Part shown: one piece after another, positions 1 through 11,156 of the stretch | How the letters are laid out: each line of letters starts with the position of its first letter | How positions within the stretch are numbered: the stretch's first letter is position 1 | Assembly: GCA_011032825.1 (NCBI GenBank) | Contig: JAADJZ010000040.1 | Coordinates: forward strand, 124,001-188,000 | From: Massariosphaeria phaeospora | Lineage: Eukaryota > Ascomycota > Dothideomycetes > Pleosporales | DNA: 64,000 bases | Reading direction: 5' to 3' | Made by a program: the position numbers and the translations under genes | Notes under the pieces: generated by a model | Told to the model about the DNA's origin: nothing | Database searches by the model: none | Seen by the model: only the letters and a program-made list of their open reading frames with translations

Positions 1-1
1 A

Positions 2-1505
2 CTTGCCGGCGTAACTCAGCTCTTCAACCCGTCAGTCTACGTGCGCTATGTCACTCCCCGACGGCGGAAGCGTTCTATACTCCGGCTGGCTTACTGGACT
101 GCCTTCTCAGCGCCTTGCATCTGTCTGCTACTTGTGCTCGCTGCAGGCATCTGTTTCCCCTCATATACCCACCGCCCGGCCCACTACAACGAACTTCGCG
201 AACGGTCGCTCCACAGTACCACTCCTGGTCGCGCCAATCCTCGTAATGAGAAAATATTCATAGCGGCTTCCCTGTACGAAAAGGACGGAGAGTTGACATC
301 GGGAGCTTGGGGACGGTTGATTCTGGAACTGGTTGACCTGCTGGGTCCTCAGAACGTCCACTTGAGCGTGTACGAGAATGACGCAGATCCGCTCACGCAG
401 CAGTCCTTGATCAAATTTGAGAAAGAACTCACATGTACGTCCCCCTCTGCTAGGTCGCGAGAATACCTCTGACTCAGCAGGCAACTCGTCCATTACCTTC
501 GAAGACCTCGATCTGAGCACACTGCCCCGCGTCACTCTGCCCACCGGTGAAACTCGACTCAAACGCATAGCCTTCCTGGCCGAGGTTCGTAACCGAGCCC
601 TAGCCCCAATCGATAGCACTGGTCAGCGATTTGATAGGGTGCTCTATATCAATGATGTCGTGTTCGATCCCATCGACGCTGCTCAGCTCCTTCTTTCTAC
701 CAATGTCGACGCGACCGGACGCACAAGCTACGGCGCAGCTTGCGCTGTGGACTTCATCAATGCTTTCAAATTCTACGATCGCTTCGCAACCCGAGACCAT
801 GATGGATACAACATGGGAGTTCCTTGGTACCCGTGGTTCACGAACGCCGGCACGGCAACAAGCAGGAAGGACGTTCTTGCTGGTTCAGATGCTGTCAGGG
901 TTCGTGCTTGTTGGGGAGGCATGACAGCCTTCGAAGCGAAGTGGTTCCAGGACCAGGCACCGTTCGAGACGGATTCTTCGTCGGATTCGTCCACTTCGAA
1001 CTTGTCACCACTACGCTTTCGCTACGAAGAAGACACCTTCTGGGAATCCTCCGAATGCTGTCTTATTCACGGTGATCTGCAATACCGCCGCACAGGGCTC
1101 GGAATGCCACCTGATTCTGGCATCTACATGAACCCCTACGTCCGAGTCGCCTACGACACCAAATCACTATCCTGGCTATCTCTTACCCGCCGCCCAGAGC
1201 GGCTTTTTACTTGGGCCCATTACATAGTGAACCGCATAGCTGGATTCCCCGTCTTCAATCCCCGGCAGACCGAAGAGCCCGGACAGACAGTGATTGACAC
1301 AATTTGGGAATACGATGATCCTGGGACAGCCTTTTCGGACCACGCTACAAACGAAGAATTCAAAGGCCATTACCGTAAGGTGCAACGCGTTGCAAAGCCT
1401 GGTGGCTTTTGCGGCGGCCGCAACTTGCTAGTTATCAACGAGAAGCCGGAGCAAGGGCAAGGCCCGTGGGGGAAAATAGATCCACCACGGCCGCCCGTGA
1501 GATGA
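2..1505 (+). CDS. GT69 / CAP59-type alpha-1,3-mannosyltransferase, 5' partial
   Basis: Exons 2-434 and 481-1505 join in frame across a 46-nt GTACGT...CAG intron. The reading frame is open from base 2 and has no ATG before the conserved region, so the true start lies upstream of the window; 485 residues are visible. A basic stretch (PRRRKRS) followed by a hydrophobic segment looks like a type II signal anchor, placing the enzyme in the Golgi lumen. Family hallmarks are FIAASLYEKDGELTSGAW, HLSVYENDADP, AEVRNRALAP, VLYINDVVFDP and the closing WEYDDP. GT69 members transfer mannose from GDP-mannose to cell-wall or capsule glycans (CAP59/CMT1 family knowledge). The substrate here is unknown. The intron is short and its branch site is unclear, but the junction reads CNSSI, as expected for the family. 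Confidence 0.88.
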
Positions 1506-2367
1506 TGAAATGTATTTATACCTGCTTGGGGGCGGTCTCGCAGATACTCGGGGATGATTGCGATTTAGGCCACCATAATCACCTCTCATGACATTTAGCA
1601 CAGCGCCGGCGTTAATTGGAGGAATATCCTGGCATCTGGGCTTTGTTTGGCATAGAAAAGGAATACCATATAGCTCAACAAATGTGCACGACGGTACGGA
1701 GTCGATCTGCGACGGCTTTGTATGGGTCAAGCCATATTGTAATTGGATATCTTCGCTTTAGTTCAGAGGGTGGAGCGAACTCGGCGCACGCAAGTGTAGG
1801 GTCGTTATCATTAGTCATATGCGAAAGATCAAAGGCAGTAGATAATGGTATGAGACGTAATATTTGTAACTCTCTCATCTTCGGTTGCAATTGTAATTCG
1901 GATGAACTCACGGCTGCGGAAGACCTCTTATCATAACTCTCCAGCCGCCCTGACAGGATCTTCTTGGCAGTATAGGTGTTTCTCGCAATAAGTAGATAGT
2001 TTACCTTCATCTTTACAAAGCCCTATTATATCTAGTATACCAAGTAATACCCGAGTAGGGCTTTCGAAAGCCAGGGGGCATAGATACAAACGTAGGGCTA
2101 CAGTCGCCTAGGTGTGCGCACCAGAATTGAATTATGCGGTTGGGCGAGGAACCTCGCGTAAGAAACACGTGATCTCCGGACATCAGGGTGCTAAAACTTT
2201 AAATCGCCATCGCTCGCTTTGTTCTCGATACCACCACCTCATATCATTATCTTTACCACTTATTCCGCTTTTTCCATCGTCGCGCTCAAGAGACATTGCT
2301 TTCGGACTTGATACGAGTTTAGGCCCTGTTTCCCAGTCTTCTTGGCGCTCCCGACGTCACCATACAC
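1506..2367. other. intergenic spacer, 862 bp
   Basis: No gene is visible between the glycosyltransferase stop and the ZIP transporter start. The spacer holds a 14-bp perfect palindrome at 2059-2072. The last 200 bases are pyrimidine-rich and probably form the ZIP gene promoter and 5' leader. Confidence 0.6.
2059..2072. repeat. 14-bp perfect palindrome
   Basis: The sequence ggctttcgaaagcc reads identically on both strands, centred on ttcgaa. It lies about 300 bp upstream of the ZIP transporter start. It could be a dimeric transcription-factor site or chance; nothing else supports a role. Confidence 0.35.
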
Positions 2368-4053
2368 ATGGGGCTCGACAATGACACACGGGGATGGATC
2401 ATGACAGCGGTGAGCGGCATAGGTAAGAAGGCTGCGTGCATATCGCTCGATATACCGCTAACCAGTTTGTAGCTTGCACCGCAGGAGGTAAGGTTCCCAA
2501 GTAAATGACATTATCGGTCTTCTTTGATGCTAAACAATCGCAGCATCGATAATATGCGTCGACATCATCATCCGTCAGTTTCCAGGCAAGAAGGATTTCA
2601 AAATCGAACATAGCAACTCGTTCCTTTCCATCGGACTGAGTCTGTCATTTGGTGTCATGGTATGAACCTTGTCACATAGCACAAGCCACCTGCAGTCTGA
2701 CTAACACTGGTACTCCAGATATTCTCATCGTTATACAGCATGCTGCCATCTGCAAGAAACTATCTAGAGAAGGGTGGGATGACACCAAAGAATGCGACCT
2801 TGACTCTGATAGCATGCTTTTTGATTGGCGCAATTGGGATTTCAGTCGTGACTCAAGTTCTGCATCGGTACATCCCGCATTCTGTGGTGGACTGCGATCA
2901 TGAGCACGGTGACGAAGAAGAAGGAAAAGCCAATGGTGAGCACGTTGGCCATGCCCATGACAATGCGGCCATAGAAGAGCAGAACAGAGGGCTCCCCCAG
3001 GTGGATGGTTCACAGTCGTACTCTTCGCACGGCGCCGCCAGCGACGAGGGTGCTATACAGTTTCTAAAGAGACGGCCATCACTACACACGCAAATCTCGA
3101 CAAAGGTCTCGCAGCTTGTTACGGGATCGAAGGAGTATTGCGACAAGAATGGCCAGTGCTTTGGATACTCGGATCCGTGCGGACAGGAATGCTTTCGGAA
3201 TGTTCAGCATGTCAGGCCGCCGCGGCTGCACTCGCAATCACTTACCAATAACAGGGTTTCATCGAGACCGTCAGGCCTAAGGACTCAAACTACGCCTCAC
3301 GAACGCCAGCCGCTACTCCAGCATGCAGACGGCCTAGAAGCAGCCCTCACCCCCACAGTCTCCGGCCCTGCGACAATGGAAAGCTCGCAAGCCAGTATAC
3401 CGTCCACTAACGGTCATCCCAAGGCCCTTAAAGAACAACGCAGTGCCCGTTCCTTTGCCTCCGAGTCCTCACAGTCTTCACCATCCTCTTCGGCATCCAC
3501 CCGCTCCACCCACAGCCACTGCCGCAACCGAAATCACTCTGCTCAACACCACCACCACGTCCCAACCAACGTCTTCCTCTCCATCGGCCTCCAAACCAGC
3601 ACCGCCATCGCCCTGCACAAAATCCCCGAAGGCTTCATCACCTACGCAACCAACCACGCCAACCCGCGCCTCGGCCTCTCCATCTTCCTCGCGCTCTTCA
3701 TCCACAACATCACCGAAGGTTTCGCCCTGGCCCTGCCCCTCTACCTCGCCATCAACTCCCGCTGGAAAGCCATGTTCTGGAGCGCGCTCCTCGGCGGCGT
3801 GAGCCAGCCGCTGGGCGCGGGCGTCGCCGCCTTGTGGTTCAAGATTGCGCGCCGCACTGGCGAAGACGGCGCGGGCGAGCCCGGCGATACGGCCTATGGC
3901 GCGCTGTTTGCGCTGACGTCGGGCATCATGGCCATGGTGAGTCTGCAGCTGCTGGGCGAGAGTCTGGACTTGACGCACTCGCGGCGGTTGTGCTTTTTCA
4001 GCGCGTTTGCCGGCATGGGCATTCTGGGGCTGAGTAGTGCGCTTACGGCTTGA
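2368..4053 (+). CDS. ZIP-family zinc transporter, Zrt3-like
   Basis: Four exons: 2368-2422, 2473-2487, 2544-2659 and 2719-4053 (506 residues). Exon 2 is only 15 nt. The join restores the N-terminal segment ACTAGASIICVDIIIRQFPG, typical of Zrt3-like proteins, and every junction has GT-AG ends with a CTAAC- or CTAAAC-like branch site. The C-terminal half carries the metal-site motifs HKIPEG (TM4) and HNITEG (TM5) of ZIP transporters. A long loop between is rich in His, Ser and Asp/Glu (for example HAQ-type HHHH near residue 330) and probably faces the cytosol. Zrt3 relatives export stored zinc from the vacuole to the cytosol; I infer the same role here. A start at the ATG at 2740 would cut off the first transmembrane segments and is unlikely. 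Confidence 0.9.
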
Positions 4054-4712
4054 GTTTCTCGTTTGATTGCTCTGAGGTTGCTGTTCAAGGGGGTTTGGTT
4101 TGATTATCGATATGTGTCGGATGTGCGTTGCTGTAACATGATTCTTGCTTTTGTTTTAGTAGTTAGATGTGCTATTTGTTTCTGATCTGTATGGGACGGG
4201 ATAGGATAAGTAGATCCCGCCGAATGATACTGCCAGCTTTTGACACTCTTGGTTAGCAAGCTTGAGCGATGTTTACATCACTTGAAATTCAGCAGCAGTT
4301 ACCGTATCAACCCGCAGTGTCTGCCAACCGCTCGCAGAGGAGAGCAGTCAGAATGATTGAGAGCATAAACAGAAGTAGAGTAGGGCAGACTAACAGCAAG
4401 TATTTTGATCACATAGGAATACGGTACTTCAGGCAGTCTCTTGAGATTTTTTTGCGGAGAAACCCTGGGCCCGAGTATACCCAGCCTGCTAGCGTTTAGT
4501 AAACATTTGCAAGTTTGATGTACGATAGTGAATGGCTATGAACTAATCAGAGCCATCCATACCTCGGTTGGGCGGCCTGCCAAGGCCAAGATGCGTGGTG
4601 GGCAAATGCGCATTGTCCTCTGCCTAGGGTTTATGAAACACGGCAGCCTGTAAGTTCCGAGTGAGTTCCGGATTAGCTGTTGATCATTAAATACAAAGAT
4701 CCGCGGCGTAGC

Positions 4713-4730
4713 ATATATTTATATATATTT
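4713..4730 (+). promoter_or_regulatory. TATA-rich candidate core promoter
   Basis: An uninterrupted A/T run (tatatttatatatattt) lies about 120 bp before the DUF829 start codon in otherwise GC-rich sequence. Its position suits a core promoter. There is no direct evidence of the transcription start. Confidence 0.35.
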
Positions 4731-4799
4731 ACGGCCCCACCGGAACCCAGCTCGCCCAACGCCAACGACCACCGCATCATACCCCCTCGAAGGTTGAGT

Positions 4800-4803
<4 letters not shown>

Positions 4804-4836
<33 letters not shown>
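4804..4836. repeat. (CA)n microsatellite
   Basis: About 16 uninterrupted CA units end roughly 17 bp before the DUF829 ATG, so they probably lie in its 5' untranslated leader. The length is likely to vary among isolates. Confidence 0.9.
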
Positions 4837-4852
4837 AGGTACATCATACATC

Positions 4853-5695
4853 ATGGCCGCCCCAGCACCTGCCAGCGACGCGGTCGCCCGCCCACTCTCC
4901 GAGTTCCACAAAATCTCCCACAACACCTACCTCTACACGCCCGCCGCCTACACAGCAGCCTCGCCGCTCATCCTATTCTTCACCTGGCAATCCGCAGCCG
5001 CAAAGCACATCGCCAAATACACCGACGCGTACCGGCGACTATTCCCCTCAGCGCGCATCCTGCTCGTGCGCTGCGACTTCCAGGACATGTTCACCAGCGA
5101 CGCGGCATTCAGCAAACTCGCCGAGCCGGCCCTCGCCGTCGTGCGCGCCCACACGCAGAGCGGCGGCGCGGTGCTCGCGCACAGCTCCTCCAACGGCGGC
5201 GCCAACCAGGTCGGCGAGTTTGCGCGCGCGTGGAAGAAGAGCGAGGGCGCGCGGCTGCCACTGCGCGCGCAGGTGCTGGATAGCAGCCCCGGCAGGGGCT
5301 CGTGGGCGCGCAGCCACGCCGCGGTGGCGGCCGCGTTCCCGAAGACGCTGCTGCTGCGGGTGGTGTTGTCGGGCGCGCTGCATGTGTTTCTCGCGGGGTA
5401 CTATGCGTTTATTACGGTGACGGGCAGCGAGAATAGGATGGTGACGATTGGGCGGCAGCTCAATGACGCGGCGCTGTTTGACACGTGGGTGCCGCGCGTG
5501 TATTTGTATAGCGAGGCGGATGAGATGGTGGGGGTGGACGAGGTGGAGGGTCATGCCGACGACGCGGCGCAAAAGGGCTGGGATGTCACCAAGGTGCGGT
5601 TCGAGAATAGCCCGCATGCGGGACATATCAGGGAGGACGAGGACAAGTACTGGGGTGCGGTCATGGAGGCCTGGAAGGCTGGCCCACGGATGTGA
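4853..5695 (+). CDS. DUF829 / PaxU-TMEM53 family alpha/beta hydrolase-like protein
   Basis: Single-exon gene of 280 residues starting at the first in-frame ATG. It opens with YLYTP...SPLILFFTWQSAAAKHIAKY, the beta-strand/oxyanion region of DUF829. It has a nucleophile-elbow-like HSSSNGGANQ (near residue 104), an acid region YLYSEADEMV and a terminal histidine region NSPHAGHIR, so a Ser-Asp-His triad appears intact. Length matches the family (about 270-300). The family includes PaxU of indole-diterpene clusters and animal TMEM53, but the biochemical activity is not established for most members. It is convergent with the Mpv17-like gene, with 108 bp between stops. Membership of a diterpene pathway cannot be inferred from the family name alone, although a diterpene cyclase lies 2.1 kb beyond its neighbour. 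Confidence 0.85.
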   Translation: MAAPAPASDAVARPLSEFHKISHNTYLYTPAAYTAASPLILFFTWQSAAAKHIAKYTDAYRRLFPSARILLVRCDFQDMFTSDAAFSKLAEPALAVVRAHTQSGGAVLAHSSSNGGANQVGEFARAWKKSEGARLPLRAQVLDSSPGRGSWARSHAAVAAAFPKTLLLRVVLSGALHVFLAGYYAFITVTGSENRMVTIGRQLNDAALFDTWVPRVYLYSEADEMVGVDEVEGHADDAAQKGWDVTKVRFENSPHAGHIREDEDKYWGAVMEAWKAGPRM

Positions 5696-5803
5696 AGCGC
5701 AGATGCTCCTGGTGGGCAGCTTCATGAAATGAAATGAATACGGCTTTTATAATGTGCGACGAGTCTATGTATGGGAGAAGGTGTTTCCTACGGGAACTCG
5801 TGT

Positions 5804-6480
5804 TTATAACCGCGCTGCCACGAGCGTCAAGTAGATGTTCCACACTAGGCCGCAGCCACTGAGGAAGACGATGCGGCGCTCGACAGGACAGTAGGTAGTG
5901 CTGAAGAAATTGGCAATGGGCCACACTTTGTACGAGTCCCATATGATCTTAAGCTCCTCCTGCGAAATGGCGATTAGCTTCGGCTTAGAGATATGCAGTC
6001 CGAGCAACTTACATTCCTGACATCTGTCCAGATCATGCCGCCGCTCTTGCCCTTCAAAATCCCCATAACCACCAGAAACATGGTGGTGTTCAGCAGCGCG
6101 CCCATGGTGATGCAATCCGTAAACCACTTCCGGAAGATATTCCACCAGTTCCTGACGCGCACCTCCTCGTCGACAACCTTCTTGTCCTCGCCGTCGTCCT
6201 TGAGAAACACCTGCTTCTCCTCGGCATCGAGCGACGTATCCGCCGTGCGCTTCTTCTTCTCCATCTTCCACCCGGGGAACGCGCGCTCCAGCCAGTTCTG
6301 CCAGTAGAAGTTGATGGGCGCGCTGATGGTGACCAGGATGGCCATCTGCAGGAACAGCACGCGGTCGAAGACGAAGGGCGCCCCGTCGCGCCACGCTTTC
6401 ATGCGCTGCGCGATCACGTTGGAGATGCAGTCGATGCCGAGGGCGAGCAGGCACGACGATGCGACGGGGGGTAGCTTCAT
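5804..6480 (-). CDS. Mpv17/PMP22-family membrane protein
   Basis: Two exons on the minus strand, 6480-6013 and 5959-5804, joined across a 53-nt intron with consensus GTAAGT and CAG ends; 207 residues. Family features are the start PPVASSCLLALGIDCISNVIAQR, the central WFTDCITMGALLNTTMF and the C-terminal IIWDSYKVWPIANFFSTTYCPVERR followed by WNIYL. Four hydrophobic segments are expected. An Lys/Glu-rich loop (residues about 70-105) separates TM2 and TM3. Mpv17/PMP22 proteins reside in the peroxisomal or inner mitochondrial membrane and are thought to form small channels. Which membrane applies here is not visible. Confidence 0.87.
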
Positions 6481-7798
6481 CGTGCAGTCGGTCAGTCGAG
6501 CGAGTCGGGTGCTGGGCTGCGGGGGGATGGAGTGGAGTGAGGTGAGACGAGACGAGAAGAGCGACTTGAGGATAGGTGGGTAGCCCTGGTAATCTCGGCT
6601 CGAGCTTGCAGCTCGTAACGCGAAGGATGCGTAGAAGAGATGGCGCGATCAAGGTGGTTCTTCGGAATCGGCACAGCAGTCACTGCACATCGAGGGCGAT
6701 AACATGCTGGCCTGCATCTGGTTATCGAGCGGAGTCCGGCTGCATCTCACATCAGATTGCAGTGTGTCGAATCGGGTTGCGGCTTGGCACCCGGGCCGAG
6801 CTCGATGACTAAGAACAATACCTCTAGCTCAGTGTTCATCAGACGGGAGTACAGCAAATGTCCATCTTCACTTCCAAGAGCACTTCATCCGTTGATTTGA
6901 TCGTGCTGCTCACATGTTATCTAATCTTTGCTCTAATCCCCTACTAAGACGCCCCTCGACACTCGGAGCCACCTAAACAAATCTGGCCTGCCTGAAATAA
7001 AGACCACTTACCTTCTACCCAAACCACACATTTCAACTCATCCGTCCAATCATGCACTTACATCCATATCTCTTATTCAAACCTAATGTAGCAAGGTAGT
7101 ATAAACCTGTCGTCCATCCCTCCGCATTCAATCTTTTCTCTCCACCCCGCAACTCCCTACAATGCCCGCTTCTATCTCGCAACTTTTCCCCATCCCCTCC
7201 ACTCCAGCACAGCAACACTACGAACCACCCTCCGATACGCCCAGTCCATCCCAGTCTTCGGGTCGGGCACCCATCGAGCACCACACAGCACGGTCCGATT
7301 CGTTGTCTTGTGAAACCCCCCACTTTTCGCATACCCACCCCACCCGTCAATAAGAACCTACCACGTCCGCGCATGCAGAGTCTCCAAAGGAGTCGTATTC
7401 CATTCGGCAGGTTTCCGAACGCAATACAATCCTATCCCATGCTCTTGGGCGGCGAAGCACTGCTTCAAGTTAGGCTGAAAAGCTTTGCTGTACGTACTTT
7501 GCGGTTGGTCATAAGACCGCCTCGTCGTGCGTGTCCACGTAGGCGTCCGCTCGAATTGGTATCAGGCGTCCTCTCGGTTTTTGCTATCACCTACCTACCT
7601 ACCTACCTTTTACTTCAGCACTCCCTTTTTGTCCATGAATTGGTTCAAACAACGACACCGGCATGTGTGATACTCGTCTCGTAAGTCAAATATGTATTTG
7701 GAATTGTGGTTATAGGGATGAAGGGTATAACGAGCCGTTCAGTTGAACTCAAAGGTAAGAAATACACCCCCTCTAGGTTTCCCCCCTCAGACTAGTCC
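6481..7798. other. intergenic spacer, 1.3 kb
   Basis: Contains the promoter of the Mpv17-like gene and the 3' flank of the diterpene cyclase. Short open frames occur, but none has family signature, splice support or coding character. A short CTAC/ACCT tetranucleotide run lies at 7589-7608. Confidence 0.5.
7589..7608. repeat. (ACCT)n tetranucleotide run
   Basis: Five tandem acct units in non-coding sequence. The same tetranucleotide recurs at 17393-17418. Confidence 0.8.
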
Positions 7799-10700
7799 TC
7801 AGGCAGGCACGGCTTTCGCCTGGGCCGCATGGCGAATGCCGATATCGCGAGCCACGTATATGTGGCCGTAGAAATCCGTCACCTGGATGAACAGCCTCAG
7901 CTTCTCCAGGACCTTCGCGTCCAAGCAGTCTTCCAGTTCACCGACAGCGCGGTTCAAGCCGCGGCGCTCGTACTGCGCAATCGCGAGCAGATCGCGCTTC
8001 CGCTTCTCGACCACCTCTTCTGCGCTTGCTCCTTGCTGCGGCGCGCCTAGATCGAACTCGGGGAAGTTGACGCTGTTCAGGTTCTTTTCGTCGTGGTCGC
8101 GGACAACGGAGCCGAAGTCGTTGTATTGGCGACACATGGTCGCTAGGTGGCGGCAGGCGTCTTCGAGAGCATAGCGTTGCTGCACGCTGGTGATGACGTC
8201 GTGGCCGTTCTGGCTGATCAGGCAGAGGAAGAAGACGAACCCGTAAGGGCAGCTCGTGTGGTCGGCAGAAGTTGAGCGCACCCAGTTGAAGAATGTGGTT
8301 CGCGGCTTTTGCCACGTAAAGGATCCCTCGGCGGTGCCACCCGAGCTTGCCAGCTCGACGCAGTCTTCCATGTGGGTTATGTGGGCAAGCAAGAAGGTCT
8401 GCAGTTCTTGCGCCAACCATGCTCGGAGAGATGGTGGGCTCTGCACGACCTTTGGATGTTGCATTGCGAAATTGACGTATTTGGTGAGCACCGTTTCCAC
8501 ATTCCCACCGTTCAGGAACTCTTTCAAGTTCTTCACGGCGTTGTTCTCTGGTCGCTTGGTGGGCTCCGAAAGTTGCTTAGGGACAGTAGGCGTTCTGTTT
8601 GCCGTGGCAACGCCGTTTTGCGTTGGAACCTTCTGGTCGAAGACGCCGTTGTGTCCATTACTGGCTAATGGTTGACCGTCTTGCAGTGTGCCGTTCGCCT
8701 TGGAGCCGTCGGTTCCATTGCTCATCACGCTATCCATCCTTCCATGATCTGCTGTTGACCTCTTTGCTTCGTTCGAAATCCCGTCAAGCCCTTTCTCCGA
8801 GCTGGAAACTGCGAGACCATTCGAGGCTCCGTTTGTGGTACCATTACCTAAGGTGTTGGAAATACCGTTGAGCCCAGGCAACTTCTTCGAAACCCCTTCA
8901 ATGTCACCATCGTCGGTCCGTTTCCGCTTCTCTGGAATTCCTGAGCACAACCGGCGGATGAACAACTTCAATTCGGGCAGCCTATCTCGGTATTGCTCCC
9001 ACACAACGGTCTCCATGTATGCGTCGATCTGGAAACTGAACATGGAGACCAACATCATCTGCCAAAGTGTCTCTGCTGAGATTGCAGTTGACAGATAATC
9101 CTTGCATCCAATCCAGCTGAACGGGATGTACTCTTGATACTTCTCGTCGCTGGCTTTCTCAAAGGGTGGGAAGATGTTGTATCGATTGCCCTTGAGGGCA
9201 ATCGTGTACTGCGCGCTCTGCAGTAGAGAGAGTTGCAATTTCCATTTTGGCGCGTCCGAAAATGGACTAACATTGGCGAAGAATCCTGACATCTTTGCCA
9301 TTTTCTTCGTTAGTTGCGGAGGGAGTAAGTCTGTGACTTTCTGCGACATGAAAGACGTGGGCACGACAATCTTTGAGGCGGCTAGGCAGTAAGCCTGGGA
9401 GAGGTTACTTGAAGAGTAGACGGTCTTTTCGACCCAGAGTCGTTCTGCTTCTCTCCACTTGGGTCGATTGTTCTCGAGATACGCCTTTCCACGGTACATG
9501 CAAGCGATGCCCTCTGGCTTGAGGAAATCCACCCAGGGCAAGCTCAGCAGGGGTGCGAGGGTGAGAATCGCGTAGGCGGTCACTTCGCGTTTCGACTCCC
9601 ATGATCCATCCGCATGCTGCATTCTCATTGTGCGAGCAAGGATATCCAGCAAAGTTCGTGGAATGCCCTGGTGGATGAGCTCAGCAGGAACGGCTTCACT
9701 GTCAAGCTCGCCCTTCCCCCAGTGCTTGAGGAAAAGAACGAAAGCTTCGGCAATCAGCATCATAGGGTATTGGACTGAAGTATGCTGGATTTGGTTAGCA
9801 GCGGTTCAAGCAGCGCTTGTCACGACGGGGTTCAAAATTGGGGACTTACCCATTTATCGGGACCGTTGTTGTGCATCCAAGTTTGGCTCAAGAAGTTGGC
9901 GCATTTTACGATTTCTTTCGTATACTTTGCTGGTTCCGGCGTGCGAAGGAGACATAAGAGAATGTTGCAGTTGGCACTACTGCTCCCGTTACGCTCTCCG
10001 CGGTATGTGATGAAAGAGGCATCCGACTCAAATGCCTTCAACATGGGCTCTACCTCCTTGTTCCAGCCCAGCAGTCTCAACGCCGAGATGGTTTTCGCTG
10101 TATCGTCAGCATCCGGCAAACAGCCCGGTGCTAGAATGGGAGTTAGTCGATCGACTTTACAGTGTCAGGTTTGGTGTCCTACCCCATCCTACAATACCCT
10201 TATGGGCTTGCAGATTTTTCTCTAGGAGTAGCGTTAATTTTCGCATGTCAGCAAGCAGAAAGTCGTCTTTGTCGAATCCGGATTCTATGAGGAGGTCCAG
10301 CACCTATACATATGATCATTAGGGTGTGCGAACTGGGAAGGAGGCCAAATGTGCTCGGGTCACTCACCCAAGAGATCTCGAATATGGTACTCGGGAAAGC
10401 TGAAGGGAAGCCTCCTCTGTTACCCTCAATGGCCTTTTGCTCAAACACCGACCGAAGATAGTTCTCAGCATCTTCGTCCCAGACGCTAGCATTCATCAAA
10501 TATGCTGCAGTCGAGGAAGGTGAGGCCAGCATTGACCCATTGGGCATCTTGTGGTGCTTCACCGTGTCGAAGTCCATGGTACCCACGAAAGCTTCAAGAG
10601 TGTGGATGAGCGTAGTCTGCACTGGGCTCGTGAGAATGGGTCCGAGGCGCGCTAGCTTGGCTGCGTTCAGCCCCATCAGCGCCTTCCTCGCTGGGAAATC

Positions 10701-11156
10701 GAAGTCCAGCCCTTCGACTTCAAGCAGTTTCAGAAGGTTCGGAACCAGAATCTCCAGACCGACCCTGTCCGTCGCTTCGAGGTCCCATCTCTGAAGCATC
10801 CGCCGTAGAGAAGCTTCTGCCGCTTCACATCTTCGCGCGTTGTCTGCGCGCGCGGCCTCGAATTTGCGCTCTTGTTTCTTCAGAGCCAGAAGCGCAGCGA
10901 GCGTGTTGATGATGCCGTCTGCGTCTGACGTTTCCGCCGCCCAGGAACCGTCCTCGGATTGCGTCTTCTTGAGATAGTCGTACGCCTCTGGGAAAAGTGG
11001 CCTGGAAACGCCATCCACACCCTTCTTTTCCGTCATCGCAACCCAGGCAGTATCGTATGCCGCTGGCGACATGGTCCCGAGGCCCGCGTCCGATGTGCAT
11101 TGTTGCGCAAGTGAGTGGATGAGGTCCCAAGCCTCATCAGTAATGGTTTGGTACAT
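7799..11156 (-). CDS. diterpene cyclase of the fungal bifunctional CPS/KS type
   Basis: Four exons on the minus strand: 11156-10368, 10303-10183, 10130-9850 and 9784-7799 (1058 residues; introns 64, 52 and 65 nt). The N-terminal half has AAYDTAWVAM and the class II acid motif DADD (DXDD) at residues 310-313, which protonates GGPP to a copalyl-type diphosphate. In the class I half, the position of the aspartate-rich motif (DEFFD in characterised fungal CPS/KS) reads DAYME at 651-655. The second metal site is intact: N952-D953-x2-S956-x2-R959-D960-x2-E963, followed by NLNSVNFPEF. Residues about 684-816 are an Asn/Gly/Ser/Thr-rich insert that makes the protein about 100 residues longer than known relatives. 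Class II activity is likely. Class I activity (for example to ent-kaurene) is uncertain. No P450 or GGPP synthase lies within the window. Confidence 0.9.

Larger units (their letters stand above)
4054..4852. other. intergenic spacer, 799 bp
   Basis: No convincing coding sequence. An AT-rich block and a CA dinucleotide repeat lie directly before the DUF829 gene and are listed separately. Confidence 0.6.

Noticed and set aside
3443..3978. Long open frames on both strands inside the ZIP transporter exon
   Set aside because: They are other-frame shadows of GC-rich coding sequence; the ZIP frame carries the metal-binding motifs.
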